A stretch of 64,000 nt of DNA from Streptomyces venezuelae ATCC 10712 (GTDB lineage Bacteria; Actinomycetota; Actinomycetes; Streptomycetales; Streptomycetaceae). Under the pieces are notes generated by a model. It did not search any database, had not been told where the DNA came from, and saw only the letters and a program-made list of their open reading frames with translations. How positions within the stretch are numbered: the first letter of the stretch is position 1; every line of letters begins with the position of its first letter. The position numbers were made by a program, and so were the translations under genes. The stretch is from contig NZ_CP029197.1 in NCBI RefSeq assembly GCF_008639165.1, positions 5,398,001 to 5,462,000 of the forward strand, in the 5' to 3' direction. This document shows, one piece after another, positions 54,971-63,639 of the stretch.

Positions 54971-56671
54971 ATGGACGCTGACGCCATCGAGGAAGGCCGC
55001 CGTCGCTGGCAGGCCCGTTACGACAAGGCCCGCAAGCGGGACGCCGACTTCACCACGCTCTCCGGCGACGCCGTCGAGCCGGTCTACGGGCCCCGGCCCG
55101 GCGACACCTACGAGGGGTTCGAGCGCATCGGCTGGCCGGGCGAGTACCCCTACACCCGGGGACTCCACCCGACCGGCTACCGCGGCCGCACCTGGACCAT
55201 CCGCCAGTTCGCCGGCTTCGGCAACGCCGAGCAGACCAACGAGCGCTACAAGATGATCCTGGCGGCCGGCGGCGGCGGCCTCTCCGTCGCCTTCGACATG
55301 CCGACCCTCATGGGCCGCGACTCCGACGACCCCCGCTCCCTCGGCGAGGTCGGCCACTGCGGTGTCGCCATCGACTCCGCCGCCGACATGGAGGTCCTCT
55401 TCAAGGACATCCCGCTCGGCGACGTCACCACGTCCATGACCATCTCCGGGCCCGCCGTGCCCGTCTTCTGCATGTACCTGGTCGCCGCCGAGCGCCAGGG
55501 CGTCGACCCCGCCGTGCTCAACGGCACGCTCCAGACCGACATCTTCAAGGAGTACATCGCGCAGAAGGAGTGGCTCTTCGAGCCCGAGCCCCATCTGCGC
55601 CTCATCGGCGACCTGATGGAGCACTGCGCGCAGGGCATCCCCGCGTACAAGCCGCTCTCCGTCTCCGGCTACCACATCCGCGAGGCCGGAGCGACGGCCG
55701 CGCAGGAACTCGCGTACACCCTCGCCGACGGCTTCGGCTACGTCGAACTCGGCCTCAGCCGCGGCCTCGACGTCGACGTCTTCGCCCCCGGCCTCTCCTT
55801 CTTCTTCGACGCCCACCTCGACTTCTTCGAGGAGATCGCCAAGTTCCGCGCCGCCCGCCGGATCTGGGCCCGCTGGATGAAGGAGGTGTACGGCGCCAAG
55901 ACCGACAAGGCCCAGTGGCTGCGCTTCCACACCCAGACCGCCGGTGTCTCCCTCACCGCCCAGCAGCCGTACAACAACGTCGTCCGCACCGCCGTCGAAG
56001 CCCTCTCCGCCGTCCTCGGCGGCACCAACTCCCTCCACACCAACGCCCTCGACGAGACCCTCGCGCTCCCCAGCGAGCAGGCCGCCGAGATCGCGCTCCG
56101 CACCCAGCAGGTGCTGATGGAGGAGACCGGCGTCGCCAACGTCGCCGACCCGCTCGGCGGCTCCTGGTACGTCGAGCAGCTCACCGACCGCATCGAGGCC
56201 GACGCCGAGAAGATCTTCGACCAGATCAAGGAGCGCGGCCGCCGCGCCCACCCGGACGGGCAGCACCCGATCGGCCCGATGACCTCCGGCATTCTGCGCG
56301 GCATCGAGGACGGCTGGTTCACCGGCGAGATCGCCGAGTCCGCCTTCCAGTACCAGCGGTCCCTGGAGAAGGGCGACAAGCGGGTCGTCGGCGTCAACGT
56401 CCACCACGGCTCCGTCACCGGCGACCTGGAGATCCTGCGGGTCAGCCACGAGGTCGAGTGGGAGCAGGTCCGGGTGCTCGGCGAGCGCAAGGAACGCCGT
56501 GACGACGCCAAGGTCCGCGCCTCGCTCGACGCGATGCTCGCCGCCGCCCGGGACGGCTCGAACATGATCGCCCCGATGCTGGAGGCCGTACGGGCCGAAG
56601 CCACCCTCGGCGAGATCTGCGACGCGCTGCGCGACGAGTGGGGCGTCTACACGGAGCCCCCGGGCTTCTGA
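54971..56671 (+). CDS. icmA: Isobutyryl-CoA mutase large subunit
   Basis: 566 aa coenzyme-B12 enzyme subunit that rearranges isobutyryl-CoA and n-butyryl-CoA, with a separate small subunit IcmB elsewhere. Substrate-choice residues match IcmA: Phe80 (RQFAGFG) and Gln198 (EYIAQKEW), where methylmalonyl-CoA mutase has Tyr and Arg. No B12-binding domain is present. GGGGGLSVAFDMPTLMG is the typical TIM-barrel loop. Needs coenzyme B12 made by the adenosyltransferase at 17.8 kb and MeaB. Followed by a terminator. Confidence 0.95.
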   Translation: MDADAIEEGRRRWQARYDKARKRDADFTTLSGDAVEPVYGPRPGDTYEGFERIGWPGEYPYTRGLHPTGYRGRTWTIRQFAGFGNAEQTNERYKMILAAGGGGLSVAFDMPTLMGRDSDDPRSLGEVGHCGVAIDSAADMEVLFKDIPLGDVTTSMTISGPAVPVFCMYLVAAERQGVDPAVLNGTLQTDIFKEYIAQKEWLFEPEPHLRLIGDLMEHCAQGIPAYKPLSVSGYHIREAGATAAQELAYTLADGFGYVELGLSRGLDVDVFAPGLSFFFDAHLDFFEEIAKFRAARRIWARWMKEVYGAKTDKAQWLRFHTQTAGVSLTAQQPYNNVVRTAVEALSAVLGGTNSLHTNALDETLALPSEQAAEIALRTQQVLMEETGVANVADPLGGSWYVEQLTDRIEADAEKIFDQIKERGRRAHPDGQHPIGPMTSGILRGIEDGWFTGEIAESAFQYQRSLEKGDKRVVGVNVHHGSVTGDLEILRVSHEVEWEQVRVLGERKERRDDAKVRASLDAMLAAARDGSNMIAPMLEAVRAEATLGEICDALRDEWGVYTEPPGF

Positions 56672-56689
56672 CCCCTCCCGCACGGACGA

Positions 56690-56723
56690 GTGGGGCGGTA
56701 CGGGAACTCCCGTACCGCCCCAC
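56690..56723 (+). terminator. icmA terminator
   Basis: Perfect 15-bp stem GTGGGGCGGTACGGG (56690-56704), loop AACT, arm 56709-56723. It lies between icmA and the convergent TetR gene and can serve both directions. Confidence 0.88.
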
Positions 56724-56731
56724 CGTCATGA

Positions 56732-56806
56732 GGTCCTCAGACGCCGGCCGCCGCCGCGCCCAGGCCGGGGTCCTCAGACGCCGGCCGCCGCCGCCGCGCC
56801 CAGGCC
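56732..56806. repeat. Tandem duplication at the 3' end of a TetR gene
   Basis: A 35-base segment (56732-56766) is repeated with one extra CCG at 56769-56806. The second copy includes the last codons and the stop (56774-56776) of the TetR gene, so the first copy is a non-coding remnant after the stop. Confidence 0.85.
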
Positions 56807-57409
56807 GCCCACCAGGAGCGCCGACAGGCGCGCCACCCACGGCTCGTCGACCGGCTCCGCGCTGACCAGCGCGCGGTGCACGACCGCGCCCGCGATCACG
56901 TCGAAGATCAGGTCGTCGGTGGCGTCCACCGCGACCGGGTCCCGGTCCGCCGGGAGCTCGCCGCGCCGCTGCGCCCGCATCCGGCCCTCCAGCACGAGCC
57001 GCTTCTGCCGGTCGACGATCGAGGCCCGTATCCGCTTGCGCAGCGGCTCGTCACGGGTCGACTCGGCCACCACCGCCATCAGGGCCGTCTTGGTCTCGGG
57101 GCGTTCGAGCAGGGCCGCGAACTGGAGCACGACGTGCTCGATGTCGGCCTGGAGGGAACCCAGGTCGGGCAGTTCGAGTTCATCGAAGAGAACGGCGACG
57201 GCGTCCACCACGAGCTCGCTCTTGTTGGCCCACCGGCGGTACAGGGTCGTCTTGGCGACCCCGGCCCGGCCGGCCACGTCCCCCATCGTCAGCTTGGACC
57301 AGCCCAGCTCGACCAGGGCCGCGCGGGTCGCCTCCAGGATGGCCGTGTCGGCCTCGGTGGAACGGGGGCGCCCGGTGCGGTGGGTGCGGGGGTTGGTGAA
57401 GCTGCACAT
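56774..57409 (-). CDS. TetR family transcriptional regulator
   Basis: 211 aa. HTH at about residues 20-65: EADTAILEATRAALVELGWSKLTMGDVAGRAGVAKTTLYRRWANKSELV. C-terminal domain of TetR_C_16 or similar. The C-terminus is GLGAAAAAGV, encoded within the duplicated tract. A small palindrome TACC-CGTC-GGTA (57422-57433) just upstream may be its operator. Targets unknown. Confidence 0.88.
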   Translation of the reverse strand: MCSFTNPRTHRTGRPRSTEADTAILEATRAALVELGWSKLTMGDVAGRAGVAKTTLYRRWANKSELVVDAVAVLFDELELPDLGSLQADIEHVVLQFAALLERPETKTALMAVVAESTRDEPLRKRIRASIVDRQKRLVLEGRMRAQRRGELPADRDPVAVDATDDLIFDVIAGAVVHRALVSAEPVDEPWVARLSALLVGGLGAAAAAGV

Positions 57410-57707
57410 GGACGTCGACCATACCCGTCGGTAGGTACGGCGCCAGAGGCCCGTCGTGTGAGCCAGTTCACCGTACGGATCGGCTCCGCGCCCTCCCGCC
57501 GGGTCTCCCCGGAGAGTTACGCTACGACCTGTAGCGAAAGGCAATGAGCGGCCTGAGCGACAACCAAGGCGCCGGGTGGGGACCCGGCGCGAACCGAAGA
57601 CGACGAACCGTGTCGGCCCACGTCTCGCACACCGGCGGGAGGCGTGCGGACGGCACGGTTCAGCCATGGCTTACCGGTTACGCGCGCGGAAGGGGGAGGA
57701 TGTACCC

Positions 57708-58685
57708 ATGCAGCCCCGAAACATGTCCATGAGCGGCGTCGTCGACCTCGCCGCGGTGAAGGCGGCCGGAGAGGCCAAGGCGAAGGCGGAGCAGGCGCGC
57801 GCCGAAGCCGCCCGGCAGGGCGGCCCCGCCGCCGTGCCCCCGTCCGCCCTGGTGATCGACGTCGACGAGGCGGGCTTCGAGCGCGATGTGCTCCAGCGCT
57901 CCGCCGAGGTCCCGGTCGTCCTCGACTTCTGGGCCGAGTGGTGCGAGCCCTGCAAGCAGCTCGGCCCCCTTCTGGAGCGTCTCGCGGTCGAGTACAACGG
58001 CCGCTTCCTGCTCGCGAAGATCGACGTCGACGCCAACCAGATGCTGATGCAGCAGTTCGGCATCCAGGGAATTCCGGCCGTTTTCGCGGTGGTCGCCGGT
58101 CAGGCGCTGCCGCTCTTCCAGGGCGCGGTGCCCGAGGCCCAGATCCGCGAGACCCTCGACCAGCTGATCCAGATCGGCGAGGAGCGCTTCGGTCTGACCG
58201 GCATCGCCGTCGACGCGGGCGCCGAGGGTGCCGAGGGCGGCCCGGAGCGGGCCGCGCGGCCCGTCGGCCCGTACGACGCGCTCCTCGAAGCGGCCATGTC
58301 CGCGCTCGACGCGGGTGACCTGGCCGGCGCGATCCAGGCGTACAAGAACGTGCTCGCCGACGACCCGGCGCACCCGGAGGCCAAGCTCGGCCTCGCCCAG
58401 GCCGAACTCCTCGCCCGGGTGCAGGACCTGGACCCGTCCGCCGTCCGCAAGGCCGCCGCGGACGCCCCGGCCGACGTCACCGCGCAGATCGCCGCCGCCG
58501 ACCTGGATCTGGTGGGCGGTCATGTGTCCGACGCCTTCGGCCGCCTCGTGGAGACCGTGCGCCGCACGGCCGGCGAGGACCGGGACGCGGCGCGGCTCCG
58601 GCTGCTGGAACTGTTCGAGGTGATCGGCGCCGACGACCCGCGGGTCACGGCGGCCCGGCAGGCCCTGGCCCGGGTGCTGTTCTAG
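57708..58685 (+). CDS. Thioredoxin-TPR protein (YbbN/CnoX-like)
   Basis: 325 aa. Polar N-terminus, thioredoxin domain (about 50-165) with WCEPCKQ and cis-Pro segment GIQGIPAVFAVVAGQ, then TPR repeats (about 195-325, ALDAGDLAGAIQAYKNVLADDPAHPEAKLGLAQAEL). The domain order matches YbbN/CnoX holdases that protect proteins under oxidative stress (family knowledge). ATG 57708 is 8 bases after GGAGG; upstream in-frame extension is unlikely. CxxC is intact, so it could be redox active. Confidence 0.88.
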   Translation: MQPRNMSMSGVVDLAAVKAAGEAKAKAEQARAEAARQGGPAAVPPSALVIDVDEAGFERDVLQRSAEVPVVLDFWAEWCEPCKQLGPLLERLAVEYNGRFLLAKIDVDANQMLMQQFGIQGIPAVFAVVAGQALPLFQGAVPEAQIRETLDQLIQIGEERFGLTGIAVDAGAEGAEGGPERAARPVGPYDALLEAAMSALDAGDLAGAIQAYKNVLADDPAHPEAKLGLAQAELLARVQDLDPSAVRKAAADAPADVTAQIAAADLDLVGGHVSDAFGRLVETVRRTAGEDRDAARLRLLELFEVIGADDPRVTAARQALARVLF

Positions 58686-58747
58686 CCCCCGGCCCGGCTT
58701 CCCGGCGCGCCGGATCGTCCGACGATTTGGCAGCAGGGTGACAAAAG

Positions 58748-58785
58748 GCGGCCGCGCTTTACCAAAACTTGGTAATCGCGGCCGC
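58748..58785 (+). terminator. Terminator after the thioredoxin-TPR gene
   Basis: GCGGCCGCG (58748-58756), a short bulge, TTACCAA (58759-58765), loop AAC, and the complementary arm up to 58785. 16 bp in total. Confidence 0.75.
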
Positions 58786-58787
58786 TG

Positions 58788-58800
58788 TTACTTGCAGTAA
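58788..58800. promoter_or_regulatory. Palindrome, possible operator
   Basis: TTACT-TGC-AGTAA, 5-base arms and 3-base centre; shares half-sites with 58916-58931. Confidence 0.4.
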
Positions 58801-58915
58801 ATCGAACCTGTGGTTCTGTCCGACTTCTTCCGGCAATCTGCTGATATCAGGCGCCACTCGAACGCACCCTGAGTGCCCGTACGGCCCCGCCCCGCCATGA
58901 CGCGGTTATCCACCC

Positions 58916-58931
58916 GTTACTAGCCAGTAAC
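58916..58931. promoter_or_regulatory. Palindrome, possible operator
   Basis: GTTACT-AGCC-AGTAAC, perfect 6-base arms with 4-base centre. Resembles TetR-type operators seen near lipid genes in actinobacteria (general recollection). GTTATCC just upstream (58905-58911) could be a -10. Confidence 0.5.
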
Positions 58932-59286
58932 GAACCCCCTTGTGCGAGCGCCCGGAATGGACCACGATCGGCGACGCTCGGTCCGAACCGCACCACCCCG
59001 GCAACCAACCGGGACGCGGCGAAGGTCCCCACCGGGCGGACCGGTGTTCCGGCACCGGTCGTGGACAGGGGGGTTCCCGCTCTCACCGAACGGGGCCTGT
59101 CCGAAAACAGGCCGCGTGACAAGGCGCGGCCGTGGTTGTCGCTCGGGGGTGATCGCCGGTGATTCGGACGCGCATCGCGCCGCCTGATGCCTCGGCGCTC
59201 TCCTTCCCGAGGACGTAGCTCTTCTCCCATCCCAGGACGGGCCCCGCGCCCTTCCGGAGATGTACGTCCGAGAAGGAGGAATTCTC

Positions 59287-59967
59287 ATGAAGTCCCAGGT
59301 TCGTGGCGGGACCAGATGGAAGCGGTTCGCCGTCGTCATGGTCCCGAGTGTGGCCGCGACGGCCGCGATCGGTGTCGGCCTGGCCCAGGGCGTGCTCGCC
59401 GCGTCCTTCAGCATCTCCGGCCAGGAGTTCAAGGTTAAGGCGAAGGAGCTCGAGGGCTACGACTTCGTCCAGTACGGCAGCTATGTCAAGGGCAAGGACC
59501 TGAAGGGCGGAGACCTCTCCGAGCCCGTCGCGGTCTCCGGCTTCTCCGAGGCCTACATCACGGACATGTGCCAGTCCGTCGTGACGCCCAACGTGCCGTT
59601 CATCGGCACGGTCTCGCTCCAGCTGTCGGCCGGTTCGAAGGGCAAGACCGCCACCGAGGACCGTCGCGTCTACGCCAAGGGCATCTACCTGGACGTCTCC
59701 TCGCTGGAGGCGAACGCCGAGTTCAAGAACATCGACATCGGCGTGGCCGCCGGTGCGCTCGGCAAGGACAACGACGGCAAGCCGAACGGCAAGCCCGGCA
59801 TCCAGCCCGGCACCGAGTCCAAGGCGCACCCGTACGGCTTCTCGCAGCGTGCCGACGAGGCCGTGCTGAAGGACGTGAAGCAGAAGGCGTGGGCGACGAC
59901 CGCCGCCACCTTCAAGCTCCCCGACCTGAAGCTGTCGCTGCACCGCGGCGCCGTGGAGTGCTTCTAG
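59287..59967 (+). CDS. DUF6230 family exported protein
   Basis: 226 aa. Basic N-terminus and one hydrophobic helix (about 20-40, VVMVPSVAATAAIGVGLAQGVLA) that may be a signal or anchor, then a beta-rich domain with SFSISGQEFKVKAKELEGYDFVQYG and ATFKLPDLKLSLHRGAVECF. Two cysteines (in DMCQS and at the end) may form a disulfide. Strong ribosome site AAGGAGGAATT before ATG 59287. First of a conserved three-gene set. Older annotation calls such proteins cholesterol esterase, which I cannot support. Confidence 0.82.
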   Translation: MKSQVRGGTRWKRFAVVMVPSVAATAAIGVGLAQGVLAASFSISGQEFKVKAKELEGYDFVQYGSYVKGKDLKGGDLSEPVAVSGFSEAYITDMCQSVVTPNVPFIGTVSLQLSAGSKGKTATEDRRVYAKGIYLDVSSLEANAEFKNIDIGVAAGALGKDNDGKPNGKPGIQPGTESKAHPYGFSQRADEAVLKDVKQKAWATTAATFKLPDLKLSLHRGAVECF

Positions 59968-60145
59968 GGCTTCGGCCCCTAGGGCTCCGTCTCCGCCGGC
60001 GGGCGAGGGCCGTCCCGTACGGTCCCGCCCGCACGGCCGGACACCTCGTGGCCGCGTAGCCGCGGTGACAGGGGGCACGGCGTGCGCCGGCCCCACCTTC
60101 TCCGTACCACCTTTCAGCACAACCGCTTCCAGGGAGCTGTTTTCC

Positions 60146-60718
60146 ATGAGCGCCGAGTCCACTGCTTCCCGCGGAGTCCCGATCATGCAGCGTTTCCGCG
60201 CCTGGCGGGGCAGTCGCCCCTTCTGGGCCGGACTGTTGACCATCCTGGGCGGCGTACCGATCGCGTACCTCCCCTACGGCGACATGCGACTCGGGAACAT
60301 GACCCTCGCCCTGGCGACCACCGCCGGAGCGGGCGCCCTGATCATCGGGGTCCTGCTCATCACCCTCGGTCTGACGATGTGGTTCCAGCCCATCGTCCGG
60401 GTGTTCGCGGGCGTCGCGGCGATCGTCCTGGCGCTCGTCTCCATCCCGGTGTCGAACTTCGGTGGCCTCTTCATCGGGTTCCTGCTCTCCATGACCGGTG
60501 GCGGCCTGTCCGTCTCGTGGGCGCCGGGGAAGCCGGTCGAAGAGACCGACGACGCTCAGCACGAAGCCTCGCCGGAGGCCTCCGAGGAGGCCCACCCCGC
60601 GTACGACACCGAGACCCAGGCCGTGGTGGCGGCCGGAGTCCCGGAGCAGCGCGACGGTGAACAGCAGGTGACCGACACGACGATCGACGCCAACGGCGGG
60701 AGGAACAGTGCGGGGTGA
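60146..60718 (+). CDS. DUF6114 membrane protein
   Basis: 190 aa. Four membrane helices in residues 24-120 (SRPFWAGLLTILGGVPIAYLPY opens the family), then an acidic, disordered cytoplasmic or extracellular tail (EETDDAQHEASPEASEEAHP). ATG 60146 after GGGAG. 178 bases after the DUF6230 gene and overlapping the next by 11 bases. Unknown role; likely a partner of the neighbouring exported proteins. Confidence 0.83.
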   Translation: MSAESTASRGVPIMQRFRAWRGSRPFWAGLLTILGGVPIAYLPYGDMRLGNMTLALATTAGAGALIIGVLLITLGLTMWFQPIVRVFAGVAAIVLALVSIPVSNFGGLFIGFLLSMTGGGLSVSWAPGKPVEETDDAQHEASPEASEEAHPAYDTETQAVVAAGVPEQRDGEQQVTDTTIDANGGRNSAG

Positions 60719-62033
60719 CGAGACTCAGTCGGCGCTCGCGAAGCAGGGGCCGCGGCACGCGGCTCCCCGCAAGTCGCTGCTGAACAGGATCCAGGGCCCC
60801 GCGGGCAAGGCGATGGCGCTGGCCGCCATGCCGACCGCGGTGTTCGTGGGCATGGGCCTCACGCCCAAGCTCGCCCTGGCCGACGAAGGAGACATACCCT
60901 TCGCGCCCGGCCCCTGCGTGACGCGCTCGGACGAGCCGGCGCCGGAGGAGAGCACCAAGCCCGCCGAGACGGCGAAGCCGAAGCCGACCGCGACGCCCTC
61001 GGCCACCGCGACGGCCACCCCGACCGCGACGGCCACGCCGACGGGGAACCCGACCCCGACCGGGACCCAGCAGGCGACGGCCCAGCCGACGCAGCAGGCC
61101 CAGTCCCAGACCCAGCCCCAGTCCCAGACTCAGGAGCGGGCGAAGGCCACCGCCGCGCCGACCGCGACGCCGACGGCCACGCCCACCCCCACGAAGTCGA
61201 AGAACCCGCTCGACCCGCTGGGCCTCGGCGACGCGCTCAAGGACCTGTTCGACGGCCCGGACCCCAAGCCGACGGCGACGCCCACCCCGGCGCCCCCGAC
61301 GACGCAGGCCCCGGCCCCCGCCGCCAAGCCCGCGACGTCCGACGACAAGGCCCCGGCCGCCACGAGCACGCCGAAGGCCGACCCGACGCCGACGAAGCCG
61401 GCCACCGACCCGGCGGCCGAGAAGACGAAGGCCGAGATCGAGAAGGCCGCGGCGAAGGCGGGCGCGAAGGTCGAGGAGCTCCCCGAGAGCGCCAAGGGCC
61501 TGGACGCCAAGAAGGACGAGGACATACCGGAGGGCGCCAAGCCGCGCTTCCCGTGCCCCGTGCCCGACCCCGAGGCGCTGGCCGCGGCCGAACTGGAGCC
61601 CGGCATCCCGCTGCTCCCGGACGACCCGTGGCGACTGGACAGCACGAAGCTCACCCTGCTGGGCCTCAAGTACCACGGCATCGTCGAGGTCAAGACGGCC
61701 GGCGGCAAGATCAAGAAGGTCCTGAAGTTCACGGCGACCAACGTCAAGATCAAGGACCTGCACCAGACGACGGTCCACTCCCCGGGCTACTCGGGCCACG
61801 TCCGGTCGACCCCGGGCAAGGAGTCGACCATCGACAACGGCAAGGTGACGATGTACACGGAGTCCCTGAAGGGCAACCTCTTCGGCATCTTCCCGGTCAC
61901 CTTCAGCCCGGCGACCCCGCCCCCACTGGACGTCCCGCTCGCCATCTTCACCGACGTGGTGGTGATGCAGGCCGGCCAGTTCGGCGGCACCCTGACCGTC
62001 CCGGGCCTCCGCAACACGATCGAACCCAGCTGA
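60708..62033 (+). CDS. Secreted protein with long Pro/Thr/Gln-rich stalk
   Basis: 441 aa. Basic start, signal-like helix (about 33-58) ending KLALADEGD, then a low-complexity region of about 200 residues made of PTATPTAT-type repeats, SQTQPQSQTQ and Lys/Ala stretches, then a C-terminal domain (about 285-441) with PCPVPDPEALAAAE, TKLTLLGLKYHGIVEVKTA and the end TVPGLRNTIEPS. Looks like a surface domain on a wall-spanning stalk. GTG 60708 after GGGAGGAACA. Function unknown. Confidence 0.8.
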   Translation: MRGDETQSALAKQGPRHAAPRKSLLNRIQGPAGKAMALAAMPTAVFVGMGLTPKLALADEGDIPFAPGPCVTRSDEPAPEESTKPAETAKPKPTATPSATATATPTATATPTGNPTPTGTQQATAQPTQQAQSQTQPQSQTQERAKATAAPTATPTATPTPTKSKNPLDPLGLGDALKDLFDGPDPKPTATPTPAPPTTQAPAPAAKPATSDDKAPAATSTPKADPTPTKPATDPAAEKTKAEIEKAAAKAGAKVEELPESAKGLDAKKDEDIPEGAKPRFPCPVPDPEALAAAELEPGIPLLPDDPWRLDSTKLTLLGLKYHGIVEVKTAGGKIKKVLKFTATNVKIKDLHQTTVHSPGYSGHVRSTPGKESTIDNGKVTMYTESLKGNLFGIFPVTFSPATPPPLDVPLAIFTDVVVMQAGQFGGTLTVPGLRNTIEPS

Positions 62034-62086
62034 CGGCCGCGGCCCCGGCGAGAGCCGGAAGTCCCGCGCACCTGCCGTGAGTACGG

Positions 62087-62119
62087 CGAAGCCCCCGTCC
62101 GGATCGGACGGGGGCTTCG
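62087..62119. terminator. Bidirectional terminator between stalk-protein gene and pyk
   Basis: Perfect 15-bp stem CGAAGCCCCCGTCCG (62087-62101), loop GAT, arm 62105-62119, between convergent genes. Confidence 0.9.
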
Positions 62120-62134
62120 TCACGCGTCGAGGGG

Positions 62135-63565
62135 TCAGGCCCGTTCGCCGCCGCCCAGGTGGTGGACGCGGACCATGTTCGTCGTGCCCGGGACGCCGGG
62201 CGGGGAGCCGGCCGTGATGACCATCGTGTCGCCGGCGCTGTAGCGCTGGAGCTTCAGGAGCTCGGCGTCCACCAGGTCGACCATCGCGTCCGTGTTGTCC
62301 ACGTGCGGGACGACGAAGGACTCGACGCCCCAGCTCAGGGTGAGCTGGTTGCGGGTGTTCTCGTCCGTCGTGAAGGCGAGGATCGGCTGCTGGACGCGGT
62401 AGCGGGAGAGGCGGCGGGCCGTGTCGCCGGACTGGGTGAAGGCGACCAGCGCCTTGCCGCCGAGGAAGTCGGCGATCTCGCAGGCCGCGCGGGCGACCGA
62501 ACCGCCCTGCGTGCGCGGCTTCTTGCCCGGGACCAGGGGCTGCAGGCCCTTGGAGAGCAGCTCCTCCTCGGCCGCGGCGACGATCTTCGACATCGTCTTC
62601 ACGGTCTCGATCGGGTATGCGCCGACGGAGGACTCGGCCGACAGCATGACCGCGTCCGCGCCGTCCAGGATCGCGTTGGCGACGTCGCTCGCCTCGGCGC
62701 GGGTCGGCCGGGAGTTGGTGATCATCGACTCCATCATCTGGGTCGCGACGATGACCGGCTTGGCGTTGCGGCGGCACATCTCCACGAGGCGCTTCTGCAC
62801 CATCGGGACCTTCTCCAGCGGGTACTCCACCGCGAGGTCGCCGCGGGCCACCATGACCGCGTCGAAGGCGGCGACGACGGCCTCCATGTTCTCGACGGCC
62901 TGCGGCTTCTCCACCTTGGCGATGACGGGGACGCGGCGGCCCTCCTCGTCCATCACCTTGTGGACGTCCTTGACGTCGTTGGCGTCGCGGACGAAGGAGA
63001 GGGCGACCATGTCGCAGCCCATGCGGAGCGCGAAGCGGAGGTCGTCGACGTCCTTCTCGGAGAGGGCGGGGACGTTGACGGCCGCGCCGGGCAGGTTGAT
63101 GCCCTTGTGGTCGGAGATGACGCCGCCCTCGACGACGATCGTCTTGACGCGGGGGCCGTCGACCTCGACGACCCGCAGTTCGACGTTGCCGTCGTTGATC
63201 AGGACCTGGTCGCCCTTGGAGACGTCGCCGGGCAGGCCCTTGTAGGTGGTGCCGCAGATGGACTTGTCGCCGGGGACGTCCTCGGTGGTGATGGTGAACT
63301 CGTCACCGCGCACCAGCTCGACCGGGCCTTCGGCGAAGGTCTCGAGGCGGATCTTGGGGCCCTGGAGGTCGGCGAGCACGCCGACGGCGCGGCCGGTGTC
63401 CGCGGAGACCTGCCGGACGCGGTCGTACCGCTCCTGGTGTTCTGCCTGGGACCCGTGGCTGAAGTTGAATCGGGCCACGTTCATACCGGCCTCGATGAGA
63501 GCCTTCAGCTGCTCATACGAGTCGACGGCGGGGCCCAGCGTGCAGACGATTTTGGAACGGCGCAT
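62135..63565 (-). CDS. pyk: Pyruvate kinase
   Basis: Glycolytic enzyme making pyruvate and ATP from phosphoenolpyruvate and ADP. 476 aa. Opens MRRSKIVCTLGPA; NVARFNFSHGS, the catalytic Lys region (AKVEKPQAVENMEAVV), VMVARGDLAVEYP and signature region KPVIVATQMMESMI, then the C-terminal allosteric domain. ATG 63565 has AGGA 8 bases upstream; GTG 63592 is less good. Adjacent ackA suggests a link between pyruvate and acetate metabolism. Confidence 0.95.
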   Translation of the reverse strand: MRRSKIVCTLGPAVDSYEQLKALIEAGMNVARFNFSHGSQAEHQERYDRVRQVSADTGRAVGVLADLQGPKIRLETFAEGPVELVRGDEFTITTEDVPGDKSICGTTYKGLPGDVSKGDQVLINDGNVELRVVEVDGPRVKTIVVEGGVISDHKGINLPGAAVNVPALSEKDVDDLRFALRMGCDMVALSFVRDANDVKDVHKVMDEEGRRVPVIAKVEKPQAVENMEAVVAAFDAVMVARGDLAVEYPLEKVPMVQKRLVEMCRRNAKPVIVATQMMESMITNSRPTRAEASDVANAILDGADAVMLSAESSVGAYPIETVKTMSKIVAAAEEELLSKGLQPLVPGKKPRTQGGSVARAACEIADFLGGKALVAFTQSGDTARRLSRYRVQQPILAFTTDENTRNQLTLSWGVESFVVPHVDNTDAMVDLVDAELLKLQRYSAGDTMVITAGSPPGVPGTTNMVRVHHLGGGERA

Positions 63566-63639
63566 GAGGCGGATCCTATCGGTTTGTTTCACTGCGGAAT
63601 ATTCCGACTGGCGGAAAGTACAAATGGGCGCGGGGGCGC

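Larger units (their letters stand above)
58686..59286. other. 600-base intergenic region with palindromes
   Basis: No gene I support; short ORFs of 81 and 127 codons here lack ribosome sites and family signs. Contents: a terminator (58748-58785), TTACT-TGC-AGTAA (58788-58800), CTGATATCAG near 58838, and GTTACT-AGCC-AGTAAC (58916-58931). The two TTACT/AGTAA sites look like TetR-type operators. Likely regulatory region or long leader of the DUF6230 gene. Confidence 0.6.

Noticed and set aside
58847-59230. 127-codon minus-strand and 81-codon plus-strand ORFs in the intergenic gap
   Set aside because: No ribosome site, Arg/Pro/Gly shadow composition, and overlapping each other on opposite strands.
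59287-59967. Cholesterol esterase annotation for the DUF6230 protein
   Set aside because: No G-x-S-x-G lipase motif or alpha/beta hydrolase pattern is visible.
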